A stretch of DNA of 64,000 nucleotides, from NCBI RefSeq assembly GCF_949298305.1, contig NZ_CASFWU010000015.1, positions 6,097 through 70,096 on the forward strand, written 5' to 3'. Position numbers and translations under genes: made by a program. Positions 33,604 to 43,152 of this stretch are shown here, in pieces. The notes beneath the pieces were generated by a model. That model was not told where the DNA came from. It saw only the letters and a list, made by a program, of their open reading frames with translations, and made no database searches. The DNA comes from an uncultured Bacteroides sp. (GTDB lineage Bacteria; Bacteroidota; Bacteroidia; Bacteroidales; Bacteroidaceae). Numbering within the stretch: the first letter of the stretch is position 1; every line of letters starts with the position of its first letter.

Positions 33604-36600
33604 ATGTTCAAACTATTTATTCGACGCCCCATCCTTTCGGGTGTCATCTCCGTTATCTTCATCTGCCTGGGCCTGCTGTCCATCAGCACCCTGCCCATCA
33701 CGCAGTTTCCTGACATTGTGCCGCCCTCGGTGACCGTCACCGCGCGCTACACGGGCGCCAGCGCCGACGTGATGTCCAAGACCGTGGCCACTCCCCTCGA
33801 GCGGGCCATCAACGGCGTGCCCGGCATGACCTACATGACCACCGTCTGCACCAACGACGGCATGTCGCTCACCACCGTCTACTTCAAGGTGGGCACCGAC
33901 CCCGACGTGGCTGCCGTGAACGTGCAGAACCGTGTCACCACCGTGCTCGACGAGCTGCCCGAAGAAGTCATCCGCGCGGGTGTGATTACGGAGAAGGAGG
34001 TGAACAGCATGTTGATGTACCTCAACATCATGAGCACGGACAGTGCCCACACCGAGAAGTTTGTCTACAACTTTGCCGACATCAACATCCTGCGCGAACT
34101 GAAGCGCATTGACGGTGTGGGCTTTGTGGAAATCATGGGCAGCCGCGACTACGCCATGCGCGTGTGGCTCAACCCCAACCGCCTGGCCGCCTACAACATG
34201 TCGCCGCAGGACGTCACCGCCGCCATCCGCAGCCAGAACATCGAGGCCGCACCGGGCAAGACGGGCATCAGCTCCGACAAGCTGCCCCAGCAGCTGCAAT
34301 ACACGCTGCAATACACGGGCAAGTTCAGCACGCCCGAAGAGTACGGCAACATCGTGCTCAAGGCCCTGCCCGACGGCTCCGTGCTCCGCCTGAAGGACGT
34401 GGCCACCGTCGAGTTCGACTCGGAAGACTACAACATGGTGTCCATGACGGACGGCAAGCCGTCGGCCTCCATCATGATTAAGCAACGGCCCGGCTCCAAT
34501 GCCCGCGAGGTCATCAAGAACATCAAGGAGAAAATGGAGGAAATCAAGGAGAGCAGCTTCCTGCCCGGCATGGAGTACAACATCTCCTACGACGTCTCCC
34601 GCTTTCTCGAGGCGTCCATCTCGTCGGTGCTGCGCACGCTTGTGGAGGCCTTCCTGCTGGTGTTCATCGTGGTCTACCTCTTCCTGCAGGACTTCCGCTC
34701 CACGCTGATTCCGGCCATTGCCGTTCCCGTATCGCTCGTCGGTACGTTCTTCTTCATGGAGCTCATGGGGTTCTCCATCAACATGCTGACGCTCTTCGCC
34801 CTGGTGCTGGCCATCGGCATCGTGGTGGACAACGCCATTGTGGTCGTGGAGGCTGTCCACGTGAAGATGCACCGCGAGAAGCTCTCGCCCTACAAGGCTT
34901 CCGTGGCGGCCATGAACGAGATTGGCGGCGCCATTGTGGCCATCACGCTGGTCATGTCGGCCGTGTTCATCCCCGCCGGCTTCATGTCGGGCACGGTGGG
35001 CATCTTCTACCAGCAGTTCTCGCTGACCCTGGCCGTGGCCATCGTCATTTCGGGCATCAACGCCCTCACCCTTTCTCCGGCCCTCTGCGCCATGCTGCTC
35101 AGGCCCGCCCACGGCAAGTCGGAGAAGCCCACGCTGCTGCGCCGCTTCTTCATTGTCTACAACAAGGGTTACGAGCGCTTCCGCAACCGCTACAAGCTGG
35201 GCCTGCTCAAGTACCTGGGCCGGCGCTCGTTCACCTACCTCACCCTGATTCTCTTCCTGCTGGGCACGTTGGGCATCAACCGGATATTGCCTTCGGGCTT
35301 CATCCCCAACGAAGACCAGGGCATGATTTACGTCAACGTGAACACGCCTCCGGGCGCCACGCTGGAGCGGAGCGAAGCCGCCCTGAACAAGGTGCAGGCC
35401 GCCCTGCTGCCCTTTGAGGAGATAGAGAGCGTGTCCACCCTGGCAGGCTACAGCCTGATGACCGAAACGGAAGGAGCCAGCTTCGGCATGGGTATGCTGA
35501 ACCTGGTGCCGTGGGACGAGCGGCAGGAGAGCGCCGCCGAGCTGCTGGACATCTACAAGGACCGCACGTCGCACATCAAGGACGCCGAAATCCAGTTCTT
35601 CCTGCCTCCCACCGTCCCCGGTTTCGGAAACGCCAGCGGATTTGAACTCCGCCTGCAGGACAAGACGGCGGGCAGTTTTGAGGAACTGGCTGCCGTGGCC
35701 GACGACCTGGTGCAGCGGCTGAACGCCGACAAGCGCCTTCGCGGAGTCTCGTCGGGTTTCAATCCCAACTTCCCGCAGTACCTGCTGAAGGTGGACCTGG
35801 ACAAGGCGGCCAAGCTGGGCGTGGACGTCAACGAGTCGATGGAGACGCTGCAGTCCTACATCGGCAGCTTCTACTCGTCCAACTTCATCCGCTTCGGACA
35901 AATGTACAAGGTGATGCTCCAGTCGTCGCCCGAGTACCGCACCAATCCCGAAGCCGTCTACGCGCTCTTTGCCAAGAACAAGGAGGGCAACATGGTGCCA
36001 TACTCCAACTTCCTGACCATGGAGCGCATCTTCGGTCCCAACCAGATAACGCGCTACAACATGTTCACCTCGGCCCTCATCAGCGGCGAGGCGGCCGCGG
36101 GCGTCAGCTCGGGCGAAGTCATCCGCACGGTGGAAGAGATAGCCCGCGAGGTGCTGCCGCGCGGCTATGACATCGAGTGGTCGGGCGTCTCGCGCGAGGA
36201 GAAGGAGTCGGGCGGACAGACCCTGGCCATCTTCGCCGTCAGCCTGCTGTTTGTCTATCTGCTGCTGGCCGCGCAATACGAGAGCCTGCTGCTGCCGTTC
36301 CCCGTCATCCTCTCGCTGCCCGCGGGCGTATTCGGTTCCTACCTGCTGCTCTGGCTCACGGGGATGGAGAACAACATCTACGCGCAGGTGGCGCTGGTGA
36401 TGCTCATCGGCCTGCTGGGCAAGAACGCCATCCTCATTATCGAGATGGCCAACCAGTACCGCAAGCAGGGCATGAGCATACAGGAAGCTGCCCTGAAGGG
36501 AGCCGGCAGCCGCCTGCGCCCCATCCTGATGACCAGTTTCGCCTTTGTCTGCGGCCTCATCCCGCTGATGATAGCCACCGGAGCCGGAGCCCTGGGCAAC

Positions 36601-36744
36601 CGCTCCATCGGCACGGCCGCCACGGGCGGAATGCTCATCGGGACGCTGGTGGGCATCTTCCTCGTACCGGGCCTCTATGTCGTTTTTGAAACTTTGGCTA
36701 CCCGCCTCAAACGTAATAAAAGCAATCTTGAATATGAAGACTAA
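33604..36744 (+). CDS. RND efflux transporter (AcrB-like, HAE1 family)
   Basis: A 1046-residue proton-driven inner-membrane pump. It has the duplicated layout of a TM helix, porter domain and five to six TM helices (N-terminal FIRRPILSGVISVIFICLGL; ITQFPDIVPPSVTVTARYTG). The intramembrane relay in TM4 reads IGIVVDNAIVVVEAV, so the second Asp of the usual DD pair is Asn; the TM10 Lys is kept (LGKNAILIIEMANQYR). It is flanked by its adaptor and outer-membrane factor. The gene overlaps the next by 11 bases. Length and order match tripartite drug pumps. Confidence 0.95.
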   Translation: MFKLFIRRPILSGVISVIFICLGLLSISTLPITQFPDIVPPSVTVTARYTGASADVMSKTVATPLERAINGVPGMTYMTTVCTNDGMSLTTVYFKVGTDPDVAAVNVQNRVTTVLDELPEEVIRAGVITEKEVNSMLMYLNIMSTDSAHTEKFVYNFADINILRELKRIDGVGFVEIMGSRDYAMRVWLNPNRLAAYNMSPQDVTAAIRSQNIEAAPGKTGISSDKLPQQLQYTLQYTGKFSTPEEYGNIVLKALPDGSVLRLKDVATVEFDSEDYNMVSMTDGKPSASIMIKQRPGSNAREVIKNIKEKMEEIKESSFLPGMEYNISYDVSRFLEASISSVLRTLVEAFLLVFIVVYLFLQDFRSTLIPAIAVPVSLVGTFFFMELMGFSINMLTLFALVLAIGIVVDNAIVVVEAVHVKMHREKLSPYKASVAAMNEIGGAIVAITLVMSAVFIPAGFMSGTVGIFYQQFSLTLAVAIVISGINALTLSPALCAMLLRPAHGKSEKPTLLRRFFIVYNKGYERFRNRYKLGLLKYLGRRSFTYLTLILFLLGTLGINRILPSGFIPNEDQGMIYVNVNTPPGATLERSEAALNKVQAALLPFEEIESVSTLAGYSLMTETEGASFGMGMLNLVPWDERQESAAELLDIYKDRTSHIKDAEIQFFLPPTVPGFGNASGFELRLQDKTAGSFEELAAVADDLVQRLNADKRLRGVSSGFNPNFPQYLLKVDLDKAAKLGVDVNESMETLQSYIGSFYSSNFIRFGQMYKVMLQSSPEYRTNPEAVYALFAKNKEGNMVPYSNFLTMERIFGPNQITRYNMFTSALISGEAAAGVSSGEVIRTVEEIAREVLPRGYDIEWSGVSREEKESGGQTLAIFAVSLLFVYLLLAAQYESLLLPFPVILSLPAGVFGSYLLLWLTGMENNIYAQVALVMLIGLLGKNAILIIEMANQYRKQGMSIQEAALKGAGSRLRPILMTSFAFVCGLIPLMIATGAGALGNRSIGTAATGGMLIGTLVGIFLVPGLYVVFETLATRLKRNKSNLEYED

Positions 36745-38173
36745 ACTCTATATCCTGATATTGGCCGGAGTCCTTGCCGTCGGCGCAGGCGGCTGCAAGG
36801 CTCCCGCACTGGCTCCCGACGAACAAATCATCCTGCCCCAGGCCTATCTGCACGGCGGGGCGGACTCCGCACACATCGGCGGACTGCCCTGGAAGCAGTT
36901 CTTCCCCGACCCCATCCTGCAGGGCTACATACAGACTGCCCTGGAAAACAACCACTCCTTCCGCCAGAGCATGGAGCGGGTGGCCATGGCCCGCACACAG
37001 GTACGAATGAAGAAAGGCGCCCTGTTTCCCGAACTGACCATCGGTGCACAGGCGGGCGTGCAGAAGTTCGGCGAATACACCATGGACGGGGTGGGCAACA
37101 GCACCACCAATACGCCCGACCTGGCAAAGGAGAAACACATCCCCGACCCGTACAGGGACTTCAACCTGGGCATCGGCTTCCAATGGGAGGCCGACATCTG
37201 GGGGAAGCTGAACCAGAAGCGGCGGGGAGCCGCGGCCCGGTGGATGGCCTCGAAGGAGGCGGCACGGCTGGCACAGACCACCCTCATCTCCGAAGTGGCC
37301 GCGCAATACTTTGAACTGGTGGGGCTGGACAAGCAGCTGGCCACCCTGAAAAGGGCGATAACGGACACACAGGCCTCCTACGAACTGACCTACCAGCTGA
37401 AGCAGGAAGGAGAAATCACCCAACTGGCCGTCGACCAGTTCAAGAGCCGCCTGCTCAGGCTGGAAGGGATGTTGGTGGAAACCGAACAGCGGATAGGAGA
37501 GAAGGAGCGAAGCCTGGCTACGCTGATGGGGGTGTTCCCCTTTGCCGTCGACCGGATTACGTTTGAAGAGATGAACTGCCTGAACTTCCCCATTGAGGCG
37601 GGCGTACCCTCGCAACTGCTGCAACTCAGGCCCGACGTGCGGGCTGCCGAGCTGGAACTGATTGCCTCCAAAGCCGACCTCTCGGCGGCGCGCAGGGCCT
37701 TCTTCCCCTCCTTGCAGATTGGGGGAAGCGCGGGCTTCAACGCTTTCGACATCAGCCGGTGGTTCACCTCGCCCGCCTCGCTGGTCTACAGCCTGGGGGC
37801 AGGGCTTACGGCTCCCCTTTTCAAGCAATACGAAATCAGGGGCTTATGGGAGAACGCCCGTGCCGGCCAGCGCATCGCCCTGGAGGGTTATCACGAGACG
37901 GTGCTGAAGGCCTACGAAGAGGTGACCAACCTGATTGTGTCCAGCGAGCGGATTCACAAGCGGAAAGAACTGAAACGGGAGGAAAGCGAGGTACACCACC
38001 GCTCGATAGACCACGCCAACGAACTGTTCAAGCTGAGTTTTGTGGGCTATCTGGAAGTGCTCTCGGCAGACGAGCGCTACCTGGACTGCGAACTGGAGTA
38101 CGCCGCTCTCAGTGCCCAGTGCTGTATCACCAAAGCGTTGTTATATCGTGCTTTAGGAGGGGGAAGTTTATAG
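36734..38173 (+). CDS. Outer-membrane factor lipoprotein of the RND system (NodT/OprM-like)
   Basis: A 479-residue TolC-fold channel. Lipobox LAVGAGGC at ~12-21. Two OEP repeats are seen: LENNHSFRQSMERVAMARTQ early and LRPDVRAAELELIASKADLS later, the signature of NodT-family factors (LRPDV-x-AAE). GIGFQWEADIWGKLNQKRRG is the family motif before the second half. The ATG at 36734 overlaps the pump gene by 11 bases and directly starts the lipoprotein signal. Confidence 0.93.
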   Translation: MKTKLYILILAGVLAVGAGGCKAPALAPDEQIILPQAYLHGGADSAHIGGLPWKQFFPDPILQGYIQTALENNHSFRQSMERVAMARTQVRMKKGALFPELTIGAQAGVQKFGEYTMDGVGNSTTNTPDLAKEKHIPDPYRDFNLGIGFQWEADIWGKLNQKRRGAAARWMASKEAARLAQTTLISEVAAQYFELVGLDKQLATLKRAITDTQASYELTYQLKQEGEITQLAVDQFKSRLLRLEGMLVETEQRIGEKERSLATLMGVFPFAVDRITFEEMNCLNFPIEAGVPSQLLQLRPDVRAAELELIASKADLSAARRAFFPSLQIGGSAGFNAFDISRWFTSPASLVYSLGAGLTAPLFKQYEIRGLWENARAGQRIALEGYHETVLKAYEEVTNLIVSSERIHKRKELKREESEVHHRSIDHANELFKLSFVGYLEVLSADERYLDCELEYAALSAQCCITKALLYRALGGGSL

Positions 38174-38206
38174 CTCCCCACTTCTGTGCAGACTTGCGGA
38201 TACAGA

Positions 38207-38238
38207 GAAGGGGACTTGCCTCCAGGCAAGTCCCCTTC
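38207..38238. terminator. Bidirectional hairpin between the RND operon and the ROK kinase gene
   Basis: GAAGGGGACTTGCCT at 38207-38221 pairs perfectly with AGGCAAGTCCCCTTC at 38224-38238, in an 86-bp convergent gap. U-runs are weak on both sides. Confidence 0.7.
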
Positions 38239-38259
38239 GTGTGAAACCGGAGAAACCTG

Positions 38260-39240
38260 TTATTTGATGTCTTTCAATTCCCAGCCCAAGGCACTTGCGC
38301 CAAGCACGGCGGCGTCGGAGTCCTTCAGTTCGGAAATCAGCAGTTTGGTCTTTCCTTTGTAAATGTTCAGCACATTCTCGTCAAGAGCTTTCTGGATGGG
38401 CTTGATGATGTAGTCGCCCGACTTGGCCAGACCGCCGAAGAGCACGATGGCTTCGGGGCTGGAGAAGGCGACGAAGTCGGCCAGTGCCTCGCCCAGCAGG
38501 GTTCCAGTGAAGTCGAAGATGTCCTTGGCCAGCTGGTCGCCCTTCACGGCTGCGTCATATACGTCCTTGGAAGTGATGTTCTCCGCCGGGATGGAACGCA
38601 GCAAGCTGGGCTCAGTGCGTGCGGCCAGGAATTCGCGTGCCGTGCGTGCCACACCCGTAGCCGAGCAGTAAGTCTCCAGACAGCCGTGGCGTCCGCATCC
38701 GCAGAGGCGTCCGTTCTCGCGGCGGATGATGGTATGTCCCAATTCGCCTGCGAAGCCGTCATGTCCATACACCATTTGTCCGTTCACCACGATACCGCTG
38801 CCCACGCCTGTGCCCAGGGTAATCATAATGAAATCCTTCATGCCTCGGGCGGCTCCGTAGGTCATTTCGCCGATGGCGGCCGCGTTGGCGTCGTTGGTCA
38901 GGGCTGTGGGGATGCCCAGTCTTTCTTCAAACATGGCAGCCAAAGGAATGACTCCACGCCAGGGCAGGTTGGGGGCGAACTCGATGGTGCCGCTGTAATA
39001 GTTTCCGTTAGGCGCGCCGATGCCGATGCCCTTAATCTTCTCCACACCGCCGTTGGCAATAATCAGAGGAAGCAGATTCTTGCAAACTTCGTCCACGTAT
39101 TCATCGGCCTTTTCATAGGCTCCCGTCTTGATTGCACCGCTTGCAATAATAGTTCCTCGTGCGTCCACGATACCGAATACGGTATTGGTACCACCAATGT
39201 CAATGCCCACTACATAGGGGCGCTCCATGTTTGAATTCAT
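38260..39240 (-). CDS. ROK family sugar kinase (probable glucokinase)
   Basis: A 326-residue ASKHA-fold kinase. ATP-site VVGIDIGGTNTVFGIVDARG at ~9-28, sugar-site NDANAAAIGEMTYGAARGMK, catalytic region TLGTGVGSGIVVNGQMVYG, and the ROK zinc motif with GHTIIRRENGRLCGCGRHGCLETY (Cys-x-Cys-x4-Cys). No N-terminal HTH, so an enzyme, not a NagC-type repressor. The start may be MNSNMERPY or MERPY four codons later. It is monocistronic and divergent from the ABC export operon. Confidence 0.92.
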   Translation of the reverse strand: MNSNMERPYVVGIDIGGTNTVFGIVDARGTIIASGAIKTGAYEKADEYVDEVCKNLLPLIIANGGVEKIKGIGIGAPNGNYYSGTIEFAPNLPWRGVIPLAAMFEERLGIPTALTNDANAAAIGEMTYGAARGMKDFIMITLGTGVGSGIVVNGQMVYGHDGFAGELGHTIIRRENGRLCGCGRHGCLETYCSATGVARTAREFLAARTEPSLLRSIPAENITSKDVYDAAVKGDQLAKDIFDFTGTLLGEALADFVAFSSPEAIVLFGGLAKSGDYIIKPIQKALDENVLNIYKGKTKLLISELKDSDAAVLGASALGWELKDIK

Positions 39241-39414
39241 AATATTTTCGTTTATAGGGTTAGTGACTCAATGATTCTGCTTACAAAAATCACAAAGAAA
39301 AATGACAATGCAAAATCTTTTCTTGAAAAAGTTCGCACAGTTTGCAACTTTTCGTAACCTTTGCACGTCTAATGACAAAACAAATCGTAATATACTGAAA
39401 AAACTGAGACAGTC

Positions 39415-40131
39415 GTGATACAGCTAAAAGACATCAACAAGACATACAACAACGGCGCGCCGCTCCATGTGCTCAAGGGCATCAATCTGGACATTGCCAA
39501 GGGGGAATTCGTCTCCATCATGGGGGCCTCGGGCTCGGGCAAATCCACCTTACTTAATATATTAGGTATATTGGACAACTACGACACGGGCGAATACTAT
39601 CTGAACGGCACCCTCATCAAGAACCTGAGCGAGACGCGCGCCGCCGAGTACCGCAACCGCATGATTGGTTTCATCTTCCAGTCGTTCAACCTCATCTCGT
39701 TCAAGGACGCGGTGGAGAACGTGGCCCTGCCTCTCTTCTACCAGGGTGTGAGCCGCAAGAAACGCAACTCCCTGGCGCTGGAGTATCTGGACCGCCTGGG
39801 CCTGAAGGACTGGGCGCACCACATGCCCAACGAGATGTCCGGCGGACAGAAGCAGCGCGTGGCCATCGCCCGCGCCCTCATCACCCGTCCGCAAATCATC
39901 CTGGCCGACGAGCCCACGGGCGCGCTGGACAGCAAGACCTCGGTCGAAGTGATGCAGATTCTGAAGGACCTCCACCAGACGGGCATGACCATCGTCGTCG
40001 TGACCCACGAAAGCGGCGTGGCCAACCAGACGGACAAGATTATCCACATCAAGGACGGCGTGATAGGCACCATCGAAGAGAACCTGAACCACGACGCTTC
40101 ACCCTTCGGCAGGGACGGGTTCATGAAATGA
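39415..40131 (+). CDS. ABC transporter ATP-binding protein (MacB/LolD type)
   Basis: A 238-residue ATPase beginning with GTG. Walker A GASGSGKST at ~40, Q-loop IFQSFNLISF, signature MSGGQKQRVAIARAL at ~143 and Walker B IILADEPTGALD. The closest families are the LolD/MacB type-VII ABC exporters. It heads an operon with two FtsX-like permeases, an adaptor and a TolC protein. A possible -7 element (AACCTTTG) precedes it near 39355. Confidence 0.93.
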   Translation: MIQLKDINKTYNNGAPLHVLKGINLDIAKGEFVSIMGASGSGKSTLLNILGILDNYDTGEYYLNGTLIKNLSETRAAEYRNRMIGFIFQSFNLISFKDAVENVALPLFYQGVSRKKRNSLALEYLDRLGLKDWAHHMPNEMSGGQKQRVAIARALITRPQIILADEPTGALDSKTSVEVMQILKDLHQTGMTIVVVTHESGVANQTDKIIHIKDGVIGTIEENLNHDASPFGRDGFMK

Positions 40132-40137
40132 TTTTTA

Positions 40138-40322
40138 TCAGAAGGAGTTAAAGGGAGTTTGGTGGAAGTTACCACTTCGCTCTGTTTGGGAAGTTGAAAG
40201 CCCATAGCATTACTCTTGATGAAACGGCCTATTGGCACCAAGTATCAGAAATCAAGTATCGGCCTTTAACTCCATAGCCCGCCAAAGCGGGCGATAACTC
40301 CCTCTAACTTCCTCTAACTTCT
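40138..40322. repeat. Inverted-repeat segment between ABC ATPase and first permease
   Basis: AGAAGGAGTTAAAGGGAGTT at 40140-40159 recurs imperfectly inverted at 40296-40322 (AACTCCCTCTAACTTCC, TCTAACTTCT). A hairpin CCCGC-CAAA-GCGGG lies at 40278-40291. No gene is visible in this 205-bp gap. Confidence 0.55.
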
Positions 40323-40336
40323 AAATAAAGACAATT

Positions 40337-41596
40337 ATGATTGACCTTTGGCAAGAAATATACGGCACCCTGAAGCGCAACAAGCTGCGCACCTTCCTGA
40401 CGGGGTTTGCCGTGGCATGGGGCATCTTCATGCTCATTGTGCTCCTTGGGGCGGGCAACGGCCTCATCCACGCTTTTGAGCAGAACTCGTCCGAACGGGC
40501 GCTCAACTCCATCCGCATTTTCCCCGGCTGGACAACCCTTTCGTACGACGGTCTGAAGGAAGGACGGCGCATCGAACTGGACAACCGCGACCTGGCGGAC
40601 ACCGAAAAACAGTTCCCCGAGAACGTGACCAGCGTTGGCGCCACTGTCCGCCAAAGCGGGCTCAACATCAGTTTCGGTAAGGAGTACGTCAACCTCTCCC
40701 TGCTGGGCGTACATCCCAATTATACTGAAATTGAGCCGGTGAAGACAGCCGAAGGACGCTTCATCAACGACATAGACCTGAAGGAGCGGCGCAAGGTCAT
40801 CGTCCTCCATAAGAAGTCGGCGGACATTCTCTTCGGCAAAACCCATACACAGCCCATCGGGCAGTTTGTCAACGCCGGCGGAGTGGCCTATCAGGTAGTG
40901 GGCCTCTACAACGACCAGGGCAACAGCGAGCCGAGCGAGGCCTACATCCCTTTCAGTACCCTGCAAACCATCTACAACAAAGGCGACAAGCTGAACAACA
41001 TCCTCTTCACCACCGAAGGGCTGACCTCGATAGAGAGCAACGAGGCTTTCGAGAAAGACTACCGCCGCGTCCTCGGCGCCAACCACCGCTTCTCGCCGGA
41101 CGACACCAGCGCCATTTGGATATGGAACCGCTTCACCGACTATCTGCGCTCCATGAACGCCATGGGCATCCTGCGTACAGCCATCTGGGTCATCGGCATC
41201 TTTACGCTGCTGAGCGGCATCGTGGGCGTGTCCAACATCATGCTCATCACCGTGCGTGAGCGGACCCACGAATTCGGTATCCGCAAGGCACTGGGAGCCA
41301 AACCGGCCTCCATCCTCTGGCTCATCATTGTGGAGAGCGTCACCATCACCACCCTGTTCGGTTATATCGGCATGGTGGCGGGCATCGGCGTGACGGAGTG
41401 GATGGACAGCACTTTCGGAAGCCAGACGATGGATGCGGGCATGTTTCAGGCCAAGATGTTCAGCGACCCGACGGTCGACCTGCGCATCGCCATACAAGCC
41501 ACGCTCACCCTGGTCGTGGCGGGCACGCTGGCCGGATTCTTCCCCGCCCGCAAGGCTACGAAGATAAAGCCGATTGAGGCGCTGAGGGCGGACTAA
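40337..41596 (+). CDS. ABC transporter permease (MacB-like)
   Basis: A 419-residue type-VII ABC permease. One N-terminal TM helix (LRTFLTGFAVAWGIFMLIVLLGAGNGL), a large periplasmic MacB_PCD domain (~45-270), then three TM helices typical of FtsX (IFTLLSGIVGVSNIMLITVRERTHEFGIRKALGA; WLIIVESVTITTLFGYIGM; LTLVVAGTLAGFFPARKATKIKPIEALRAD). Pairs with the next permease as a heterodimer powered by the ATPase. Confidence 0.93.
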   Translation: MIDLWQEIYGTLKRNKLRTFLTGFAVAWGIFMLIVLLGAGNGLIHAFEQNSSERALNSIRIFPGWTTLSYDGLKEGRRIELDNRDLADTEKQFPENVTSVGATVRQSGLNISFGKEYVNLSLLGVHPNYTEIEPVKTAEGRFINDIDLKERRKVIVLHKKSADILFGKTHTQPIGQFVNAGGVAYQVVGLYNDQGNSEPSEAYIPFSTLQTIYNKGDKLNNILFTTEGLTSIESNEAFEKDYRRVLGANHRFSPDDTSAIWIWNRFTDYLRSMNAMGILRTAIWVIGIFTLLSGIVGVSNIMLITVRERTHEFGIRKALGAKPASILWLIIVESVTITTLFGYIGMVAGIGVTEWMDSTFGSQTMDAGMFQAKMFSDPTVDLRIAIQATLTLVVAGTLAGFFPARKATKIKPIEALRAD

Positions 41597-41598
41597 AT

Positions 41599-41757
41599 AA
41601 AGCCTCACCCCCCGGCCCCTCTCCCGAGGAGAGGGGAGAAAGGATATGGAATTTAAGAATAGAGATTAATAGATAATATGGTATAATACATTCAATCATC
41701 ATAAAGTATCATCCCCTGCTCCCCTCTCCCCGGGAGAGGGGCCGGGGGTGAGGCTTT
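41599..41757. repeat. MITE-like inverted-repeat element between the two permease genes
   Basis: AAAGCCTCACCCCCCGGCCC, continuing to 41627, is matched inverted at 41732-41757 (GGGAGAGGGGCCGGGGGTGA, GGCTTT) with one base missing. Each end also has an internal hairpin (CCCCTCTCC / GGAGAGGGG). The ~90-bp centre is AT-rich and codes for nothing. It fills the whole gap inside an operon. Confidence 0.75.
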
Positions 41758-41766
41758 TCATTCATT

Positions 41767-43008
41767 ATGAGAATAGACAAAGACACCTGCGAGGAAATCC
41801 TCGTCACCATCACCCGCAACAAGACGCGGAGCCTGCTCACGGCCTTCGGCGTATTCTGGGGCATCTTCATGCTCGTTGCCCTCATGGGAGGCGGACAAGG
41901 CATGGAACAGGAACTGCGGAAACAGTTCGAGGGGTTTGCCACCAATTCGGGGTTCATCTTCGCCCAGCCGACGGGCGAGGCTTACAAAGGCTTCCGCAAA
42001 GGGCGCAGCTGGGACCTGGAAATGGCCGACGTGGAGCGGATAGGCAAGCTGGAGAAGATAGACATTGCCACTCCCTCCGTGGCCAAATGGGGCAAGACTG
42101 CCATCTACGAAGGCAACAAATACGATTGCAGCGTCAAGGGACTCTACCCCGACTACGAACAGATAGAACATCAGGAGATGGCCTACGGACGCTTCATCAA
42201 CGACGTGGATATCCGAGAAGCGCGCAAGGTGTGCGTCATCGGCAAGCGCGTCTACGAAAGTCTCTTCCCCAAGGGAGGTGATCCCTGCGGCAAGTACGTG
42301 CAGGTGGACAGCATCTACTACCGCGTGGTGGGCATGTGCTCGTCCGAAGGCAACGTCAACATACAGGGACAGGCTTCCGAAGCCGTCACCCTGCCCTACA
42401 CCACCATGCAGAAGATGTACAACCTGGGCAATACCGTCGAACTGGTGTGCTTCACCATGAAGCCCGGCGTCAAGGTGGCCGACGTGGAGGACGAACTGCA
42501 ACAGACCGTCAAGGCTGCCCACTACATATCGCCCGATGACAAACAGGCAGTGATGATGCTCAACGTGGAAGCCATGTTCTCCATGATGGACGCCCTGATG
42601 ACGGGCGTGCACATCCTCATCTGGATGGTGGGACTGGGTACGCTCTTTGCCGGAGCCATCGGCGTATCGAACATCATGATGGTGACCGTACGCGAGCGTA
42701 CCACCGAGATCGGCATCCGCCGCGCCATCGGAGCCCGTCCACGCGACATTCTCCAGCAGATACTTTCGGAGAGCATGGTGCTGACTACCGTGGCGGGCAT
42801 GGCGGGCATCTCGCTGGCCGTGCTGGTGCTCCAGGTGCTCGAAGCCGCCGCCAATCCGCAGGGCGTCGTCGAGACACACTATCAGGTCAGCTTCGGCATG
42901 GCCGTGGGAACCTGCGTGCTGCTCATCGCCCTCGGTGTGCTGGCAGGCCTCGCGCCAGCCTATCGCGCCATGGCCATCAAGCCCATCGAGGCGATACGTG
43001 ACGAATGA
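41767..43008 (+). CDS. ABC transporter permease (MacB-like)
   Basis: A 413-residue second MacB-type permease with the same plan as the preceding gene: N-terminal TM (LTAFGVFWGIFMLVALMGGG), periplasmic domain, and C-terminal FtsX helices (LFAGAIGVSNIMMVTVRERT, TEIGIRRAIGARPRD, VLLIALGVLAGLAPAYRAMA, IKPIEAIRDE). The two permeases are paralogues. It is followed by a 23-bp tandem array and then by the adaptor gene. Confidence 0.93.
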   Translation: MRIDKDTCEEILVTITRNKTRSLLTAFGVFWGIFMLVALMGGGQGMEQELRKQFEGFATNSGFIFAQPTGEAYKGFRKGRSWDLEMADVERIGKLEKIDIATPSVAKWGKTAIYEGNKYDCSVKGLYPDYEQIEHQEMAYGRFINDVDIREARKVCVIGKRVYESLFPKGGDPCGKYVQVDSIYYRVVGMCSSEGNVNIQGQASEAVTLPYTTMQKMYNLGNTVELVCFTMKPGVKVADVEDELQQTVKAAHYISPDDKQAVMMLNVEAMFSMMDALMTGVHILIWMVGLGTLFAGAIGVSNIMMVTVRERTTEIGIRRAIGARPRDILQQILSESMVLTTVAGMAGISLAVLVLQVLEAAANPQGVVETHYQVSFGMAVGTCVLLIALGVLAGLAPAYRAMAIKPIEAIRDE

Positions 43009-43010
43009 AC

Positions 43011-43102
43011 ATTCCAACGCCTTTGGAATGCCTATTCCAATGCCTTTGGAATGGCTATTCGAAAGCCTATCGAATGACTATTCGAAAGCCAATGGAATGA
43101 AG
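43011..43102. repeat. 23-bp tandem dyad array inside the ABC export operon
   Basis: Four units of exactly 23 bp start at 43011, 43034, 43057 and 43080. Each begins with a dyad: ATTCCAACGCCTTTGGAAT, ATTCCAATGCCTTTGGAAT, ATTCGAAAGCCTATCGAAT and ATTCGAAAGCCAATGGAAT. Between units 2 and 3 both arms change together (CC/GG to CG/CG), so symmetry is preserved while sequence is not. It starts 2 bases after the permease stop. Confidence 0.85.
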
Positions 43103-43152
43103 CTTCCATCACTGAACGTAGAAGAAATATAAACTATCAACAAGCATTCAAT

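Noticed and set aside
33613..36276. An 887-residue open frame on the minus strand opposite the RND pump gene
   Set aside because: It is an antisense shadow produced by GC-rich codon bias. Its composition (His/Val/Gly/Asp-rich) is like no protein family, while the plus strand codes a complete AcrB homologue.
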